A DNA stretch of 64,000 bases from DATBGE01 sp036558125 (GTDB lineage: Bacteria; Gemmatimonadota; Gemmatimonadetes; Gemmatimonadales; GWC2-71-9), in NCBI GenBank assembly GCA_036558125.1, contig DATBGE010000132.1, positions 1 to 64,000 of the forward strand, in the 5' to 3' direction. How positions within the stretch are numbered: position 1 is the stretch's first letter; each line of letters starts with the position of its first letter. The notes under the pieces were generated by a model. That model saw only the letters and a program-made list of their open reading frames with translations, made no database searches and was not told where the DNA came from. Positions 40,389-48,702 of the stretch are shown here, one piece after another. The translations under genes were made by a program, and so were the position numbers.

Positions 40389-41039
40389 CTACTCCTCCAA
40401 CACCACCGGCATTTCCTCCCCTTCCCGAATCCGCTGCTCCAACGCTGCGAAGGCTCGGTCCGGATCGTACTCCACGAACTGCTTCTTCGCCTGCTTCGCC
40501 TCGAACCACGCTGAAAATCCCGACTCCACCGCACCCTGGGAGGTGATCTGTTCCCTGGCCGCCTTTACCGCGAGGTCATTGGCGTACTCGTTCTTGGGAT
40601 GCCCGCGGTGGCCCCGTACCCAGGCCCATTGAGCGTCGTGCCCCCTGGTTGACTCCACCAGCAGCTGCCAGAGCTCCAGGTTTTCGATCGTTCCGCCCTT
40701 CCGGGTCCAGCCCCTCGCCTTCCATCCCGGCGCCCATTCGCGGACGCCTTTGACCAGGTATTCCGAATCGGAAACCACCAGCGCTCGGAGCCGCTTGCCC
40801 TTGCCGCCGAGCAGTTGCAGCGCCGCGATGGCACCACATAGGGCCATCTTGTTGTTGGTTGTGTCGGGCGCGGAGATGTAGAAATCGCGTCGCTGGATCC
40901 CGCTGGAAGTGCGGACCTCGATCAGGCCGCCGGCGCCGCCGGGATTTGCTCCGTCCCGGCCGTTGCCCAGGCAGCTTTCATCAAGATGAAGGACGGCGAT
41001 AGGCAGACGTGGTGCGGGCACCGGGATCGTGCGGCTCAC
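40389..41039 (-). CDS. RNase H-fold protein lacking two catalytic carboxylates
   Basis: The sequence aligns with type I RNase H: HLDESCLGN, TNNKMALCGAIAAL, VVSDSEYLVKGV, and VRGHRGHPKNEYANDLA. The four metal-binding residues of E. coli RNase HI (D10, E48, D70, D134) map to D20, A66, D91 and N154 here, so the second and fourth are lost. The catalytic-loop His147 remains. The C-terminal ~55 residues are an extra helical extension. ATG 41039 overlaps the upstream gene by 59 nt, so a later start is possible. It may bind RNA/DNA hybrids without cutting. Confidence 0.85.
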   Translation of the reverse strand: MSRTIPVPAPRLPIAVLHLDESCLGNGRDGANPGGAGGLIEVRTSSGIQRRDFYISAPDTTNNKMALCGAIAALQLLGGKGKRLRALVVSDSEYLVKGVREWAPGWKARGWTRKGGTIENLELWQLLVESTRGHDAQWAWVRGHRGHPKNEYANDLAVKAAREQITSQGAVESGFSAWFEAKQAKKQFVEYDPDRAFAALEQRIREGEEMPVVLEE

Positions 41040-41832
41040 TGTGGACGAGGACGGGGATGTCGGTGGCCCGCAAGATAGCCTCGGTGTGGGAGGGTACCAA
41101 CCGGCGTCCCTCTTCCCGGCCGGTTCCAGTGAAGAGGCAGTTGCAACGGTACTCCGCGATCGCGGCCGTTACCGCTTCCTCCACCTTCCCGGTGGCGAGG
41201 TGGGTGTCATAGCTGAAGGGCGACGCGGAGAATGCGGCGGAAGTCCGGGCCAGGACGGCGTGGCCCGCGGCGGAATCGTCCGCGACATGCAGCACATCGA
41301 GGTGGGCCGCCGCGATTTCAGCGTAGCGGGCCGCGAACGAGAGTGCTGCCTCGCTCGCCGGCTGGCCGTCGTACGCCACGAGGCAGCGATCCATTGGGCT
41401 TACCTGATCGCCGCAGACCAGGACGGGGCGCGGGCAGCGCCGGATCAGCTCGCGGGTATCGGGACCCAGCGGATCTCCCGCACCCAGCACGCCGGAGCGG
41501 CCGACCACGATGGCGCCAACGTCGGCGGCAAGTTCCCGCAGCGTTTCGACTACGTCGCCGCGCCGAAGCTCAGTCTGCACCCCGAGCCCCGCTCGACGCA
41601 CCGTCTCTGCCGCTCCTTCGAGCAGTGCTCGCCCGGACTGATCCTCGGTGGAATTGGCCTGATCGGAAGCGGGATCCATCCACTGCGGGCGAAACCCCGC
41701 CAGCGATTCCGCCCGGGCCACGTGAACCAGGACGATCTGGGAACGGAACAGCCGGCCGATATGAATCGCCTGGGTCAGCGCGACCAGGGATCGAGGCGAG
41801 CCGTCCAGACCTACCAGGAGAGAGGTGAACAT
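40981..41832 (-). CDS. Tandem universal stress protein (UspA)
   Basis: Two Usp domains are fused in 283 aa. The first starts FTSLLVGLDGSPRSLVAL and ends IVVGRSGVLGAGDPLG. The second starts CLVAYDGQPASEAALSFA and ends LFTGTGREEGRRLVPSH. G-(2x)-G-(9x)-S/T type ATP-binding signatures are present, best preserved in the first domain. It likely responds to stress and binds ATP. It shares 59 nt with the RNase H-like gene. Confidence 0.88.
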   Translation of the reverse strand: MFTSLLVGLDGSPRSLVALTQAIHIGRLFRSQIVLVHVARAESLAGFRPQWMDPASDQANSTEDQSGRALLEGAAETVRRAGLGVQTELRRGDVVETLRELAADVGAIVVGRSGVLGAGDPLGPDTRELIRRCPRPVLVCGDQVSPMDRCLVAYDGQPASEAALSFAARYAEIAAAHLDVLHVADDSAAGHAVLARTSAAFSASPFSYDTHLATGKVEEAVTAAIAEYRCNCLFTGTGREEGRRLVPSHTEAILRATDIPVLVHSEPHDPGARTTSAYRRPSS

Positions 41833-41871
41833 AGCTCAGATGTGCAGAGCCTGACCTGAATGGTCAAGGGT

Positions 41872-42096
41872 CTATTCCCCAACGATCTCGAATTCATCCA
41901 GCTCGTCCAGCAGGAACTCGAGTTCTTCTCCCGTCATCGGATGCCTTCCCACCAGCGCGTCCCGATTTGCTCGAGTGGTAAGCCGCACCGCGGTCACCAC
42001 GTATTCCGTGCCCCGGCGCAGGAGAGATACCCGCTTGCCGCGCCGAACGGCGGCCTCGAGCTGGTCGAGCCGGGTTGCGTTCCAGCGCAGCGACAC
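41872..42096 (-). CDS. Small acidic-tail protein behind selD
   Basis: The 74-aa protein starts 3 nt after the selD stop, so the two form an operon. The N-terminal half (LRWNATRLDQLEAAVRRG) is basic and helical. The middle contains RVSLLRRGTEYVVTAVRL, resembling a short beta-hairpin. The end is very acidic (EELEFLLDELDEFEIVGE). No family is recognised. Confidence 0.6.
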   Translation of the reverse strand: MSLRWNATRLDQLEAAVRRGKRVSLLRRGTEYVVTAVRLTTRANRDALVGRHPMTGEELEFLLDELDEFEIVGE

Positions 42097-42099
42097 TGA

Positions 42100-43158
42100 T
42101 CAGAGTCTCCGCGACACTCGAATCGTGCCCGCGGGACCATCGGTGACCCGGCCGATGATGCTGGCCGCGAGGGTCTCTTCCTCGCGCAGTCGCTCGACCA
42201 GGAAATTCGCCCGGCTGGTGGCGACGCTGATCACCAATCCTCCCGATGTCTGGGCATCGGCGCACAACATCCGCTCAGCCGGACTCAGATCCTCGGCGAA
42301 ACTGGTCCAGGTCGCCGCGGCGAGATTCCGCTCGGTGCCCCCTGGCACGACGCCCCGGTTCGCGAGCTCGTAGGCACGGTCCAGCAGCGGCAACTCCTCG
42401 AACCCGATCTCGGCAGCCACTCCGCTCGCGCGAACCACGTGACCCAGATGTCCGACCAGCCCGAAGCCGGTGATGTCGGTCGCCGCATGGGCCTGGGCGG
42501 CATGCGCCGCACGCATCGCTCCGTCGTTGAGCGTCGTCATGCTACGCACTGCTTCGGCCAGGTCAGTCTCGCCGATGATGTCGCGCTTGAGCGCCGTCGT
42601 CAGCACTCCGGTACCCAGCGGCTTGGTCAGGACCAGGACGTCACCGGGACGGGCCCCCGCGTTGGTGAGCAAGCGATCGGGGTGCGCCTCCCCAATCACG
42701 GCCATGCCGAAGTGGGGCTCGAGCGCATCGACCGAATGGCCCCCCACCACCAGGCATCCGGCCCTTGCCGCGGCATTCCCGGCGCCCGTTATGACCTCGC
42801 CGAGTAACTCGAACGGAATCTTGCCTCTGGGCCAGCCTACCAGGTTGAGCGCGAAGAGCGGCATGCCTCCCATGGCGTAGACGTCGCTCAAGGCGTTGGT
42901 GGCGGCGATGGCACCCCAGGTCGCTGCGTCGTCTACGATGGGAGTGAAGAAGTCCACCGTCGCGATGAGGGCCCGGTCCGGAGCGATCTGGTAGACCGCG
43001 GCGTCATCCCGGGTCGCGGCATCGACCAAGACGCGGGGATCATTCGCTCCCGGCACGTTCTGGAGCACTTGAGCGAGGTCGAGCAGTCCCAGTTTGCAGG
43101 CGCAGCCGGCGCCGTGGGAGAAGCTCGTGAGTCGGATTTTGGGAGACGTGCTGGCCAT
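42100..43158 (-). CDS. selD: Selenide, water dikinase
   Basis: SelD makes selenophosphate from selenide and ATP for selenoprotein or selenouridine synthesis. The 352-aa sequence has the N-terminal active site SHGAGCACK (Cys19 and Lys22, matching E. coli C17 and K20), DDAAVYQI, TVDFFTPIVDD, NALSDVYAMGG and the GGHSVDALEPHFGMAV metal/ATP loop. The glycine between the two cysteines in the usual GCGCK form is alanine here. No selA, selB or selU lies in the window. Confidence 0.93.
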   Translation of the reverse strand: MASTSPKIRLTSFSHGAGCACKLGLLDLAQVLQNVPGANDPRVLVDAATRDDAAVYQIAPDRALIATVDFFTPIVDDAATWGAIAATNALSDVYAMGGMPLFALNLVGWPRGKIPFELLGEVITGAGNAAARAGCLVVGGHSVDALEPHFGMAVIGEAHPDRLLTNAGARPGDVLVLTKPLGTGVLTTALKRDIIGETDLAEAVRSMTTLNDGAMRAAHAAQAHAATDITGFGLVGHLGHVVRASGVAAEIGFEELPLLDRAYELANRGVVPGGTERNLAAATWTSFAEDLSPAERMLCADAQTSGGLVISVATSRANFLVERLREEETLAASIIGRVTDGPAGTIRVSRRL

Positions 43159-43181
43159 AGGAGTGAAAAGTAACAGGGCGA

Positions 43182-43291
43182 GAGTACCGAGTACCGAGTA
43201 CCTAGTACCTAGGGGTATCGATGGTCACAGCCAGCATCGGTAGCGTAGTCGGTACTCGGTACTAAGTACTAGGTACTAGGTACTAGGTACC
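43182..43291. repeat. Inverted arms of 7-bp repeats (GAGTACC/TAGTACC)
   Basis: The left arm, 43182-43209, has four heptamers (GAGTACC three times, TAGTACC). The right arm, 43251-43291, holds six reverse-complement units (GGTACTC, GGTACTA, AGTACTA, GGTACTA twice, GGTACC). They are 41 nt apart and could fold into one large hairpin upstream of selD. The right arm contains the stop codon of the cyclase-like gene (GGT ACC TAG on the minus strand). Confidence 0.85.
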
Positions 43292-44149
43292 AATCACCAT
43301 AGCCTGCAATCCAATGAGTGCTCTTTCCTGCCGCGCCAACGCGCCGAAAGTTCCGTCCCGCCGCTGAAGGGCTAGAAGCGAGGGGATCGCCTTCCGGACC
43401 GCGCCCTTCGCCTTTTCGCTTCCTTCTGCCATGAGTGCTTCCAGAGTCATGAACGAATCGAGGCCGGACCAGGTACCGTCCTCCTTCTGACGCTTCAGCA
43501 GTAGATCCCGGTAGGCCTCGATGGCTTTTTCCTCCTCCTCGGCGTGCGCCAGCGCAGAGAGGGATGCTACGACGAATTCCATCGGGTAGTGATCGGTCGG
43601 CAAAGGTCCCATTGCCGCGGTGGCGAGACTCTCGATGTGGTTCCGCACCCCCCCGTGGGATTCCCGTCCAGCCAGGACGACGGCTCGGAGCGCAAGGCAA
43701 CTGGCGGCGAAGCGGGCGGTGCCTTCGGAGCGGATCACCTTGCCGGTGGGCAGGGTGAGCGGTGCGACCCGCTCGGTTGCCGGCGCCACTGCGAAGAATC
43801 CCTTCATGAAATGCTCGCAGGTCCGGCCTGCGTGGCGGGGCGGAGTGCATCCTTCGCCGAATCGGCCCGTCGCCTCCTGCCGGACGAGGAGCCAGTCGGA
43901 GAGTCTCGTCGTGGAGGCGGCGTCACCGCCGAGGTCATGCAACTCCACGATCGCCCACGCGGTTGAAACGAACGCGCCGCCCACGCTGCCATCGACGCGA
44001 ATCTCGGCGATCAGGCGGCGGGCAAGATCCTTCGCGAGCTGTGGATCGTCCGCCGAGGGATTGCCGAGCAGGCGGCGGGCGAGAATTCCCTGTCTGGTGG
44101 GCGCCGAGGCGAAATAGGCTTGCAGCCGCGCGATGCCTTCCACTGCCAT
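43283..44149 (-). CDS. Terpene-cyclase/prenyltransferase-like helical protein
   Basis: ATG 44149 is used and gives 288 aa. Repeating helix pairs with the pattern GRFGEG, VASLSALAHAEEE, EDGTWSGLDSFMTLEALM and QRRDGTFGAL fit an alpha-alpha toroid of the terpenoid-cyclase/protein-prenyltransferase type. The full DxDD or QW catalytic sets are not evident, so it may be a non-catalytic relative. The last codons lie inside the 7-bp repeat array. Confidence 0.7.
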   Translation of the reverse strand: MAVEGIARLQAYFASAPTRQGILARRLLGNPSADDPQLAKDLARRLIAEIRVDGSVGGAFVSTAWAIVELHDLGGDAASTTRLSDWLLVRQEATGRFGEGCTPPRHAGRTCEHFMKGFFAVAPATERVAPLTLPTGKVIRSEGTARFAASCLALRAVVLAGRESHGGVRNHIESLATAAMGPLPTDHYPMEFVVASLSALAHAEEEEKAIEAYRDLLLKRQKEDGTWSGLDSFMTLEALMAEGSEKAKGAVRKAIPSLLALQRRDGTFGALARQERALIGLQAMVIGT

Positions 44150-44508
44150 TATCCTAATCGCCAGGCCAGCAGCCCTCCCGCGACGATGATCCGGATCACT
44201 CCCAGGGCGACCTCGCGCCACGGCAGGATGGGACTTCGATGCTGGCGTAGCCGCAGTGGGACTTCAACGAGAACAGCGACGAGCAGGAAGAGGAGAAGCC
44301 AGCCCCCGTGCCCCAGGCTGGCGAACCAGAGGCCCGCAAACAAAGTGAGGAGGAAGGCTTCGAGTGCAGCGGCGAGCCACTCGGTGCGGCGCGACTCGTG
44401 GTGCGACCGCTCGACCGGACTTCCGCCCAGACGGAGTCGGCCTTCATGCCAGAGGATAAACCACAACGTGACGACGAGCCACGCCAACAGCAGGCGAGGC
44501 AGCGGCAT
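44149..44508 (-). CDS. Small membrane protein (119 aa)
   Basis: Three to four hydrophobic segments are seen (LLLAWLVVTLWFILW; AAALEAFLLTLFAGLWFA; GGWLLLFLLVAVLVEVPL; ALGVIRIIVAGGLLAW). It touches the cyclase-like gene by one base and is probably co-transcribed with it and with the amidohydrolase gene 3 nt upstream (44512). Function is unknown. Confidence 0.75.
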   Translation of the reverse strand: MPLPRLLLAWLVVTLWFILWHEGRLRLGGSPVERSHHESRRTEWLAAALEAFLLTLFAGLWFASLGHGGWLLLFLLVAVLVEVPLRLRQHRSPILPWREVALGVIRIIVAGGLLAWRLG

Positions 44509-44511
44509 GGC

Positions 44512-45855
44512 CTACCAGGTTTTCCGAATGGAATCCGCGTCGTACAACAGGCCCCGAACCATCACCCGGCTTACCTGGCGGGTATTCCGGATATCGGCGA
44601 GGGGATTCGCGTCGAGAACGACGAGGTCCGCCGCCTTGCCCGCCGCCAGCGTCCCGATGGAGTCGGCGCCGAGCAGTCTGGCACCGTTGACCGTCGCGGC
44701 ACGAAGGGCGTCACTCGGGGTGAGTCCTGCGTTCACCAGCAGCGCCATCTCGGTATGCAGCGTCGGCCCGGGCGGCAGCATCTGGTTGGTCGCGTCGGTA
44801 CCGGCGGCGATCACTCCGCCCGCCACCCGGAACTCCCGCACGAAGAGATCCTGCATCGGTCGCGAGGCGCGGAAGGCGGCGTAATCGGCATCGGTCCATC
44901 CAGCCCGCGCCTTGAGATCGGGAAGATTCCACCGCTTGATTTCGGAATCCGGAACCGACTTGAGATCGGGGTCCAACAGCATAGCCGGATCATCCAGCCG
45001 GCTGAAGGTATCGTGCAGCACGAGAGTCGGGATGAGGATGACGTTCCGGTCCACCAGGGTCGCGGCGACGCGCGCGAGGCTGGTCGAATCCAGCTTGGCC
45101 CAGCTCTTCTCGAAGGCGTTCCAGCCACGGAAAAACGAGGCCCGGTGTTCGGCATAGAGTTTTTCTGCTCCCCGCGGATTCGCCGCTTCGGGGATGCCGG
45201 TCATATGCTCGATCGAGGCTACCCCCAGCCTTGAGGCGGTCTCGGCATCGGTGAGACCGAGGTGCGCCGTCACCTTGAGGTTGAGCGCGTTCGCCTCGTC
45301 GAGCAGCGCCTTGAAGAGCTCCGGCGTGATTCTCGTGTAGGTCTTGATGAAGTCGACACCGGCCACCGCCCGGGCGTCCACCGCGCGGCGGGCCTGAGCC
45401 GCGGTCTTCACCTCGGTCGCGTCTCCATACGTTGCGGGCGCCCCGTCGATCATTGCCCCCGCGGAATACACTCGGGGCCACGCGTTCCCACCCAGGCTGG
45501 CTTCCTCGCGCAGAGCCAGAACCGAGTCCATGTTACCGTGGGTATCGCGAACGCTGGTGATCCCGTACGCCAGGAACCGGGGCAGGGACCAGCGTGAGGA
45601 GTGGACGTGAGAATCGATGAGTCCGGGGATGATCCATTTGCCGCTGACGTCGATCTCCTCGGCTGTCTTGGGAATCTTGAATCCCTCGCGGGGGGATACC
45701 GTTTCCACCCTGCCCTGGTAGATCACGATCACCCCGTCCCGGAGAACGGTGCCGCCGCTGCCGTCGATGATGTTGCCACCGACCAGCGCGATCCGGTCTT
45801 TCTCGCGGGGAGCGCATGCCGCCAGCGCGGCGAGGAGCAGAAGGCTAGCGCGCAT
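44512..45855 (-). CDS. Secreted amidohydrolase lipoprotein
   Basis: ATG 45855 begins a lipoprotein signal (ASLLLLAALAAC). The 447-aa amidohydrolase core shows KWIIPGLIDSHVHSSRW (metal site HxH), TAHLGLTDAETASRLG, SIEHMTG and AGTDATNQ near the C-terminus (likely last Asp ligand), with the composite beta domain at both ends. Related proteins are imidazolonepropionase-like or prolidase-like hydrolases. The substrate is unknown. Its start overlaps the NTF2-like gene by 11 nt. Confidence 0.9.
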   Translation of the reverse strand: MRASLLLLAALAACAPREKDRIALVGGNIIDGSGGTVLRDGVIVIYQGRVETVSPREGFKIPKTAEEIDVSGKWIIPGLIDSHVHSSRWSLPRFLAYGITSVRDTHGNMDSVLALREEASLGGNAWPRVYSAGAMIDGAPATYGDATEVKTAAQARRAVDARAVAGVDFIKTYTRITPELFKALLDEANALNLKVTAHLGLTDAETASRLGVASIEHMTGIPEAANPRGAEKLYAEHRASFFRGWNAFEKSWAKLDSTSLARVAATLVDRNVILIPTLVLHDTFSRLDDPAMLLDPDLKSVPDSEIKRWNLPDLKARAGWTDADYAAFRASRPMQDLFVREFRVAGGVIAAGTDATNQMLPPGPTLHTEMALLVNAGLTPSDALRAATVNGARLLGADSIGTLAAGKAADLVVLDANPLADIRNTRQVSRVMVRGLLYDADSIRKTW

Positions 45856-46309
45856 CAGTCGAGGTGTGATCGTGGAGGATCTTCCAACCATCGGATCGGC
45901 GCTCCATCACGAGGGTGAAGGGACCGCTGGCGGTGGTGCCCTCGGTGTTATAGAGGATGAACCGGGCGGTTACCAGAGCAAGCGTGGAGCTGAGCGGCCG
46001 GACATCGAATTCCTCAAACCGCAGACTGTCCCGGGTGGCCCCCGGCGCAAATCGCGGTGCGTAGTGGCTTCGGATGAGGTCGATCCCCTTGACCAGGTGC
46101 CCGCCAGAGACGTACGACGTGAGGCTGTCGTGAGCATAGTCTGCCATGAAGGCATCCAGGTCGCCCCGGTTCCATGCGTGGGCCGAACGGGCAAATTGCT
46201 GCTGAAAGTTGGAAGTCAGAGCCGCCCGATCCGGGAGCGGTTGGGGGCTCGGTGTGGAAGAAGAGCAGGCCACGAGCAGGGCCAGAGCCAGCGGGATCGC
46301 TCGAACCAT
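45845..46309 (-). CDS. SnoaL/DUF4440-like lipoprotein (NTF2 fold)
   Basis: ATG 46309 gives a lipoprotein signal (IPLALALLVACSSS), then a Pro linker and an NTF2-like domain: HAWNRGDLDAFMADYAHD near the start, TLALVTARFILYN and GWKILHDHTS at the end. This matches DUF4440/SnoaL-like proteins. It is probably periplasmic or membrane-anchored with an unknown ligand. It overlaps the amidohydrolase start by 11 nt, so they form an operon. Confidence 0.85.
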   Translation of the reverse strand: MVRAIPLALALLVACSSSTPSPQPLPDRAALTSNFQQQFARSAHAWNRGDLDAFMADYAHDSLTSYVSGGHLVKGIDLIRSHYAPRFAPGATRDSLRFEEFDVRPLSSTLALVTARFILYNTEGTTASGPFTLVMERRSDGWKILHDHTSTDAR

Positions 46310-46413
46310 GAATTCCGGATGGTGGAGATGCTGAAACGTGAGGAGGGTGCGGGTCCGGCGCAAGGTGAAATAGCGCACTTCCTTGAGTCCCGACCTCGGG
46401 GGTAGGCTTCGGC

Positions 46414-47877
46414 ATGGACGTTGTGTCTCGCTTCCGGCGGCCGGACGCCCCCGCGCTCATCCTCGTCAGTAATCGTGAACCGTTCATTCATGAGCGAGAT
46501 GCCTCGGGGCAGATCACCGTCAGCCACCCCGCGGGAGGTCTGACTGCGGCACTTCAGCCCATGCTCGCCGCGACCGGCGGCACCTGGATCGCCTGGGGAA
46601 GCGGGGCCGCGGATTTCGATGTCACCGACGGGCACGATGGAGTGCGCGTCCCGCCCCAGAATCCCGCCTACCGGCTTCGCCGCCTCCGGCTTACTCCCGA
46701 GGAAGTGCGCGGTTACTACATCGAAACCGCCAACCGGGCCTTGTGGCCTCTCTGTCACTCCCAGATCTCCCTGCTGATCTACGAAGAGGAACACTGGAAA
46801 ACCTACCGCCGGGTCAACGAGCGGTTCGCCGCCGCGGCGGTCAGCGAGGCCAAGGGCCGGGAAGCGGTCGTCTGGCTCCAGGACTATCACCTGGCATGCG
46901 TCCCCGCGATGCTGCGAGCTGCCCGGCGGCTCTTCGTCCACCAGTTCTGGCATATTCCTTGGCCACCCCCCGACATCCTTCGCCTGTTGCCACCCGCTCG
47001 CATCCTGGTCCGCTCCCTGCTGGGTAATGACCTCCTTGGCTTTCAGACGAAGGCCGACTGCCGCAACTTCTTCGCCGCGGTCCGCCGGTTCGTCCCCGAG
47101 GCGAAGGTGGAGCTGGGCCACGGCCGCGTGAAGTTCGGCGGCAAGCGCACCGTGGTCCGCGCATTTCCGATTTCCATCGACGTCAAGGCGTTCGAACGCT
47201 CCTCCGCCCGGGCCGATGTCGCCGAGATGTCGCGGCGAATCCGGCGTACTGCCTTGCCTCGAGGTGGCCAGCTGCTGCTTGGCGTAGACCGGGTCGATTA
47301 CACCAAGGGCATCCCGCGGCGCTTCCGCGCCATCGAACGACTGTTGGAGGTGCATCCCGAGCACATCGGTCGGGTAGTCCTGCTCCAGATCGCGGTGCCC
47401 TCGCGTGGGGAAGTGCCGGAGTACGTGGCCTATGAGGAAGAAGTCGCGGAGATCGCGCAACAGGTGAACCGCCGTTATCGTCGAGGAGACTGGCAGCCGA
47501 TTCGCCTGGTGCGCGAAGGACAGGACCCCGTCGCCCTGACGGCCTTCTATCGGGCGGCTGACCTCTGTGTGGTATCTCCACTTCAGGACGGCATGAATCT
47601 CGTCGCCAAGGAATTCGTTGCCTGCCAGCGCGACCGGCTCGGCGCCCTGGTCCTGAGCCGCTTCGCCGGGGCCGTGCACGAGATGCGCGGCGCATTCCTG
47701 GTTAACCCATATGACGTCGGCGCCGTTGCGGAAACCATTCACACGGCCCTCGCGACGCCTCCCGAAGAACGGGAGCGTCGCCTGGTGCGGATGCGGCGCC
47801 GGCTCGAAGCCAGCACGGTCTTCGACTGGATGGAATCCATCTTTGCCGAAGTCGAGCGGCTGAGACATAAGAAGTGA
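46414..47877 (+). CDS. otsA: Trehalose-6-phosphate synthase (GT20)
   Basis: The enzyme joins UDP-glucose (or another NDP-glucose) to glucose-6-phosphate. Signatures are LILVSNREPF, PAGGLTAALQPML, WLQDYHLACVPAML, FWHIPWPP, GFQTKADCRNFF, LLGVDRVDYTKGIPRRF and LQDGMNLVAKEFVAC. Length of 487 aa is normal. It overlaps the phosphatase gene by 4 nt, and the GH15 gene follows, so trehalose production and glucan breakdown appear linked. Confidence 0.94.
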   Translation: MDVVSRFRRPDAPALILVSNREPFIHERDASGQITVSHPAGGLTAALQPMLAATGGTWIAWGSGAADFDVTDGHDGVRVPPQNPAYRLRRLRLTPEEVRGYYIETANRALWPLCHSQISLLIYEEEHWKTYRRVNERFAAAAVSEAKGREAVVWLQDYHLACVPAMLRAARRLFVHQFWHIPWPPPDILRLLPPARILVRSLLGNDLLGFQTKADCRNFFAAVRRFVPEAKVELGHGRVKFGGKRTVVRAFPISIDVKAFERSSARADVAEMSRRIRRTALPRGGQLLLGVDRVDYTKGIPRRFRAIERLLEVHPEHIGRVVLLQIAVPSRGEVPEYVAYEEEVAEIAQQVNRRYRRGDWQPIRLVREGQDPVALTAFYRAADLCVVSPLQDGMNLVAKEFVACQRDRLGALVLSRFAGAVHEMRGAFLVNPYDVGAVAETIHTALATPPEERERRLVRMRRRLEASTVFDWMESIFAEVERLRHKK

Positions 47878-48653
47878 TCCGACCGCTCGCTCAGGCCGAG
47901 AAGGAATTCGGCCGGCTCGCCATGGTGAGCCGGCCAGTCCTGTTTCTCGACCTGGACGGTACCCTGGCGCCGCTGGTGGACTGGCCGCGGGAAAAGGCCC
48001 GGGTGCCCCTGGTAACCCGCAATGTCATCCGGTCACTCCGGCAGTGCGGCGCAGAGGTGATCATTGTCTCGGGACGGGATGTCGATGGGGTCATGAGTGT
48101 GCTTCGGACCCCGGTGGATGCCGTCATCGGAAATCATGGAGCCGATCTTCTCGAGGGTGCGGACCGGCGCCGCTGGTTGCATGGCGATCCCCGCCGGCTT
48201 CGCCGCGCGGCCCGATTTCTGGAGGACTGGTTTCGCAACTGGCCCAGTGTCTGGGTGCAGACCAAGCCCTATTCGATCGCCGTCCACTGGCGTGGATCAA
48301 CCGAGTTCGGGAAGAAGGTCTGGGAGGAAACCGCGGAGCTGTTGCTGGGCTGGGGACTGGACGCGCACACCGGCCGCCGGGTCATCGACGTCCGGTTGCC
48401 CGGGGTCAACAAGGGCCGCGCTGTGCTCGGCTGGCTCAGGACCCGGGAGCCAGGGGCCATCCGCCGCGGGATGGTATGTTATGCCGGGGACGATACCACG
48501 GACGAATATGCCTTTGAGGCGCTCGAGGGTCGCGCGATGACGATCGTGGTCGGGAAGCGAGCTCGCGGCGCGGCGTACCGAACAGCCAGTCCCGCCAGCC
48601 TCACCCGCTGGCTTGGGCGGCTGGCCAAGATCAGGAAAAGCAAGAAGGACTGA
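47874..48653 (+). CDS. otsB: Trehalose-6-phosphate phosphatase
   Basis: GTG 47874 overlaps the otsA stop. The 259-aa HAD enzyme has motif I FLDLDGTLAPL (Asp26, Asp28), motif II VIIVSGRD, GNHGADL of the cap, and motif IV GDDTTDEYAF. It removes phosphate from trehalose-6-phosphate, completing trehalose synthesis. The basic C-terminal tail (KIRKSKKD) is unremarkable. Confidence 0.94.
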   Translation: MIRPLAQAEKEFGRLAMVSRPVLFLDLDGTLAPLVDWPREKARVPLVTRNVIRSLRQCGAEVIIVSGRDVDGVMSVLRTPVDAVIGNHGADLLEGADRRRWLHGDPRRLRRAARFLEDWFRNWPSVWVQTKPYSIAVHWRGSTEFGKKVWEETAELLLGWGLDAHTGRRVIDVRLPGVNKGRAVLGWLRTREPGAIRRGMVCYAGDDTTDEYAFEALEGRAMTIVVGKRARGAAYRTASPASLTRWLGRLAKIRKSKKD

Positions 48654-48702
48654 GTCAGTTCAGTCCTCACTCCACAGTCCTTTAACTCGCGACTCTCCCG
48701 CC

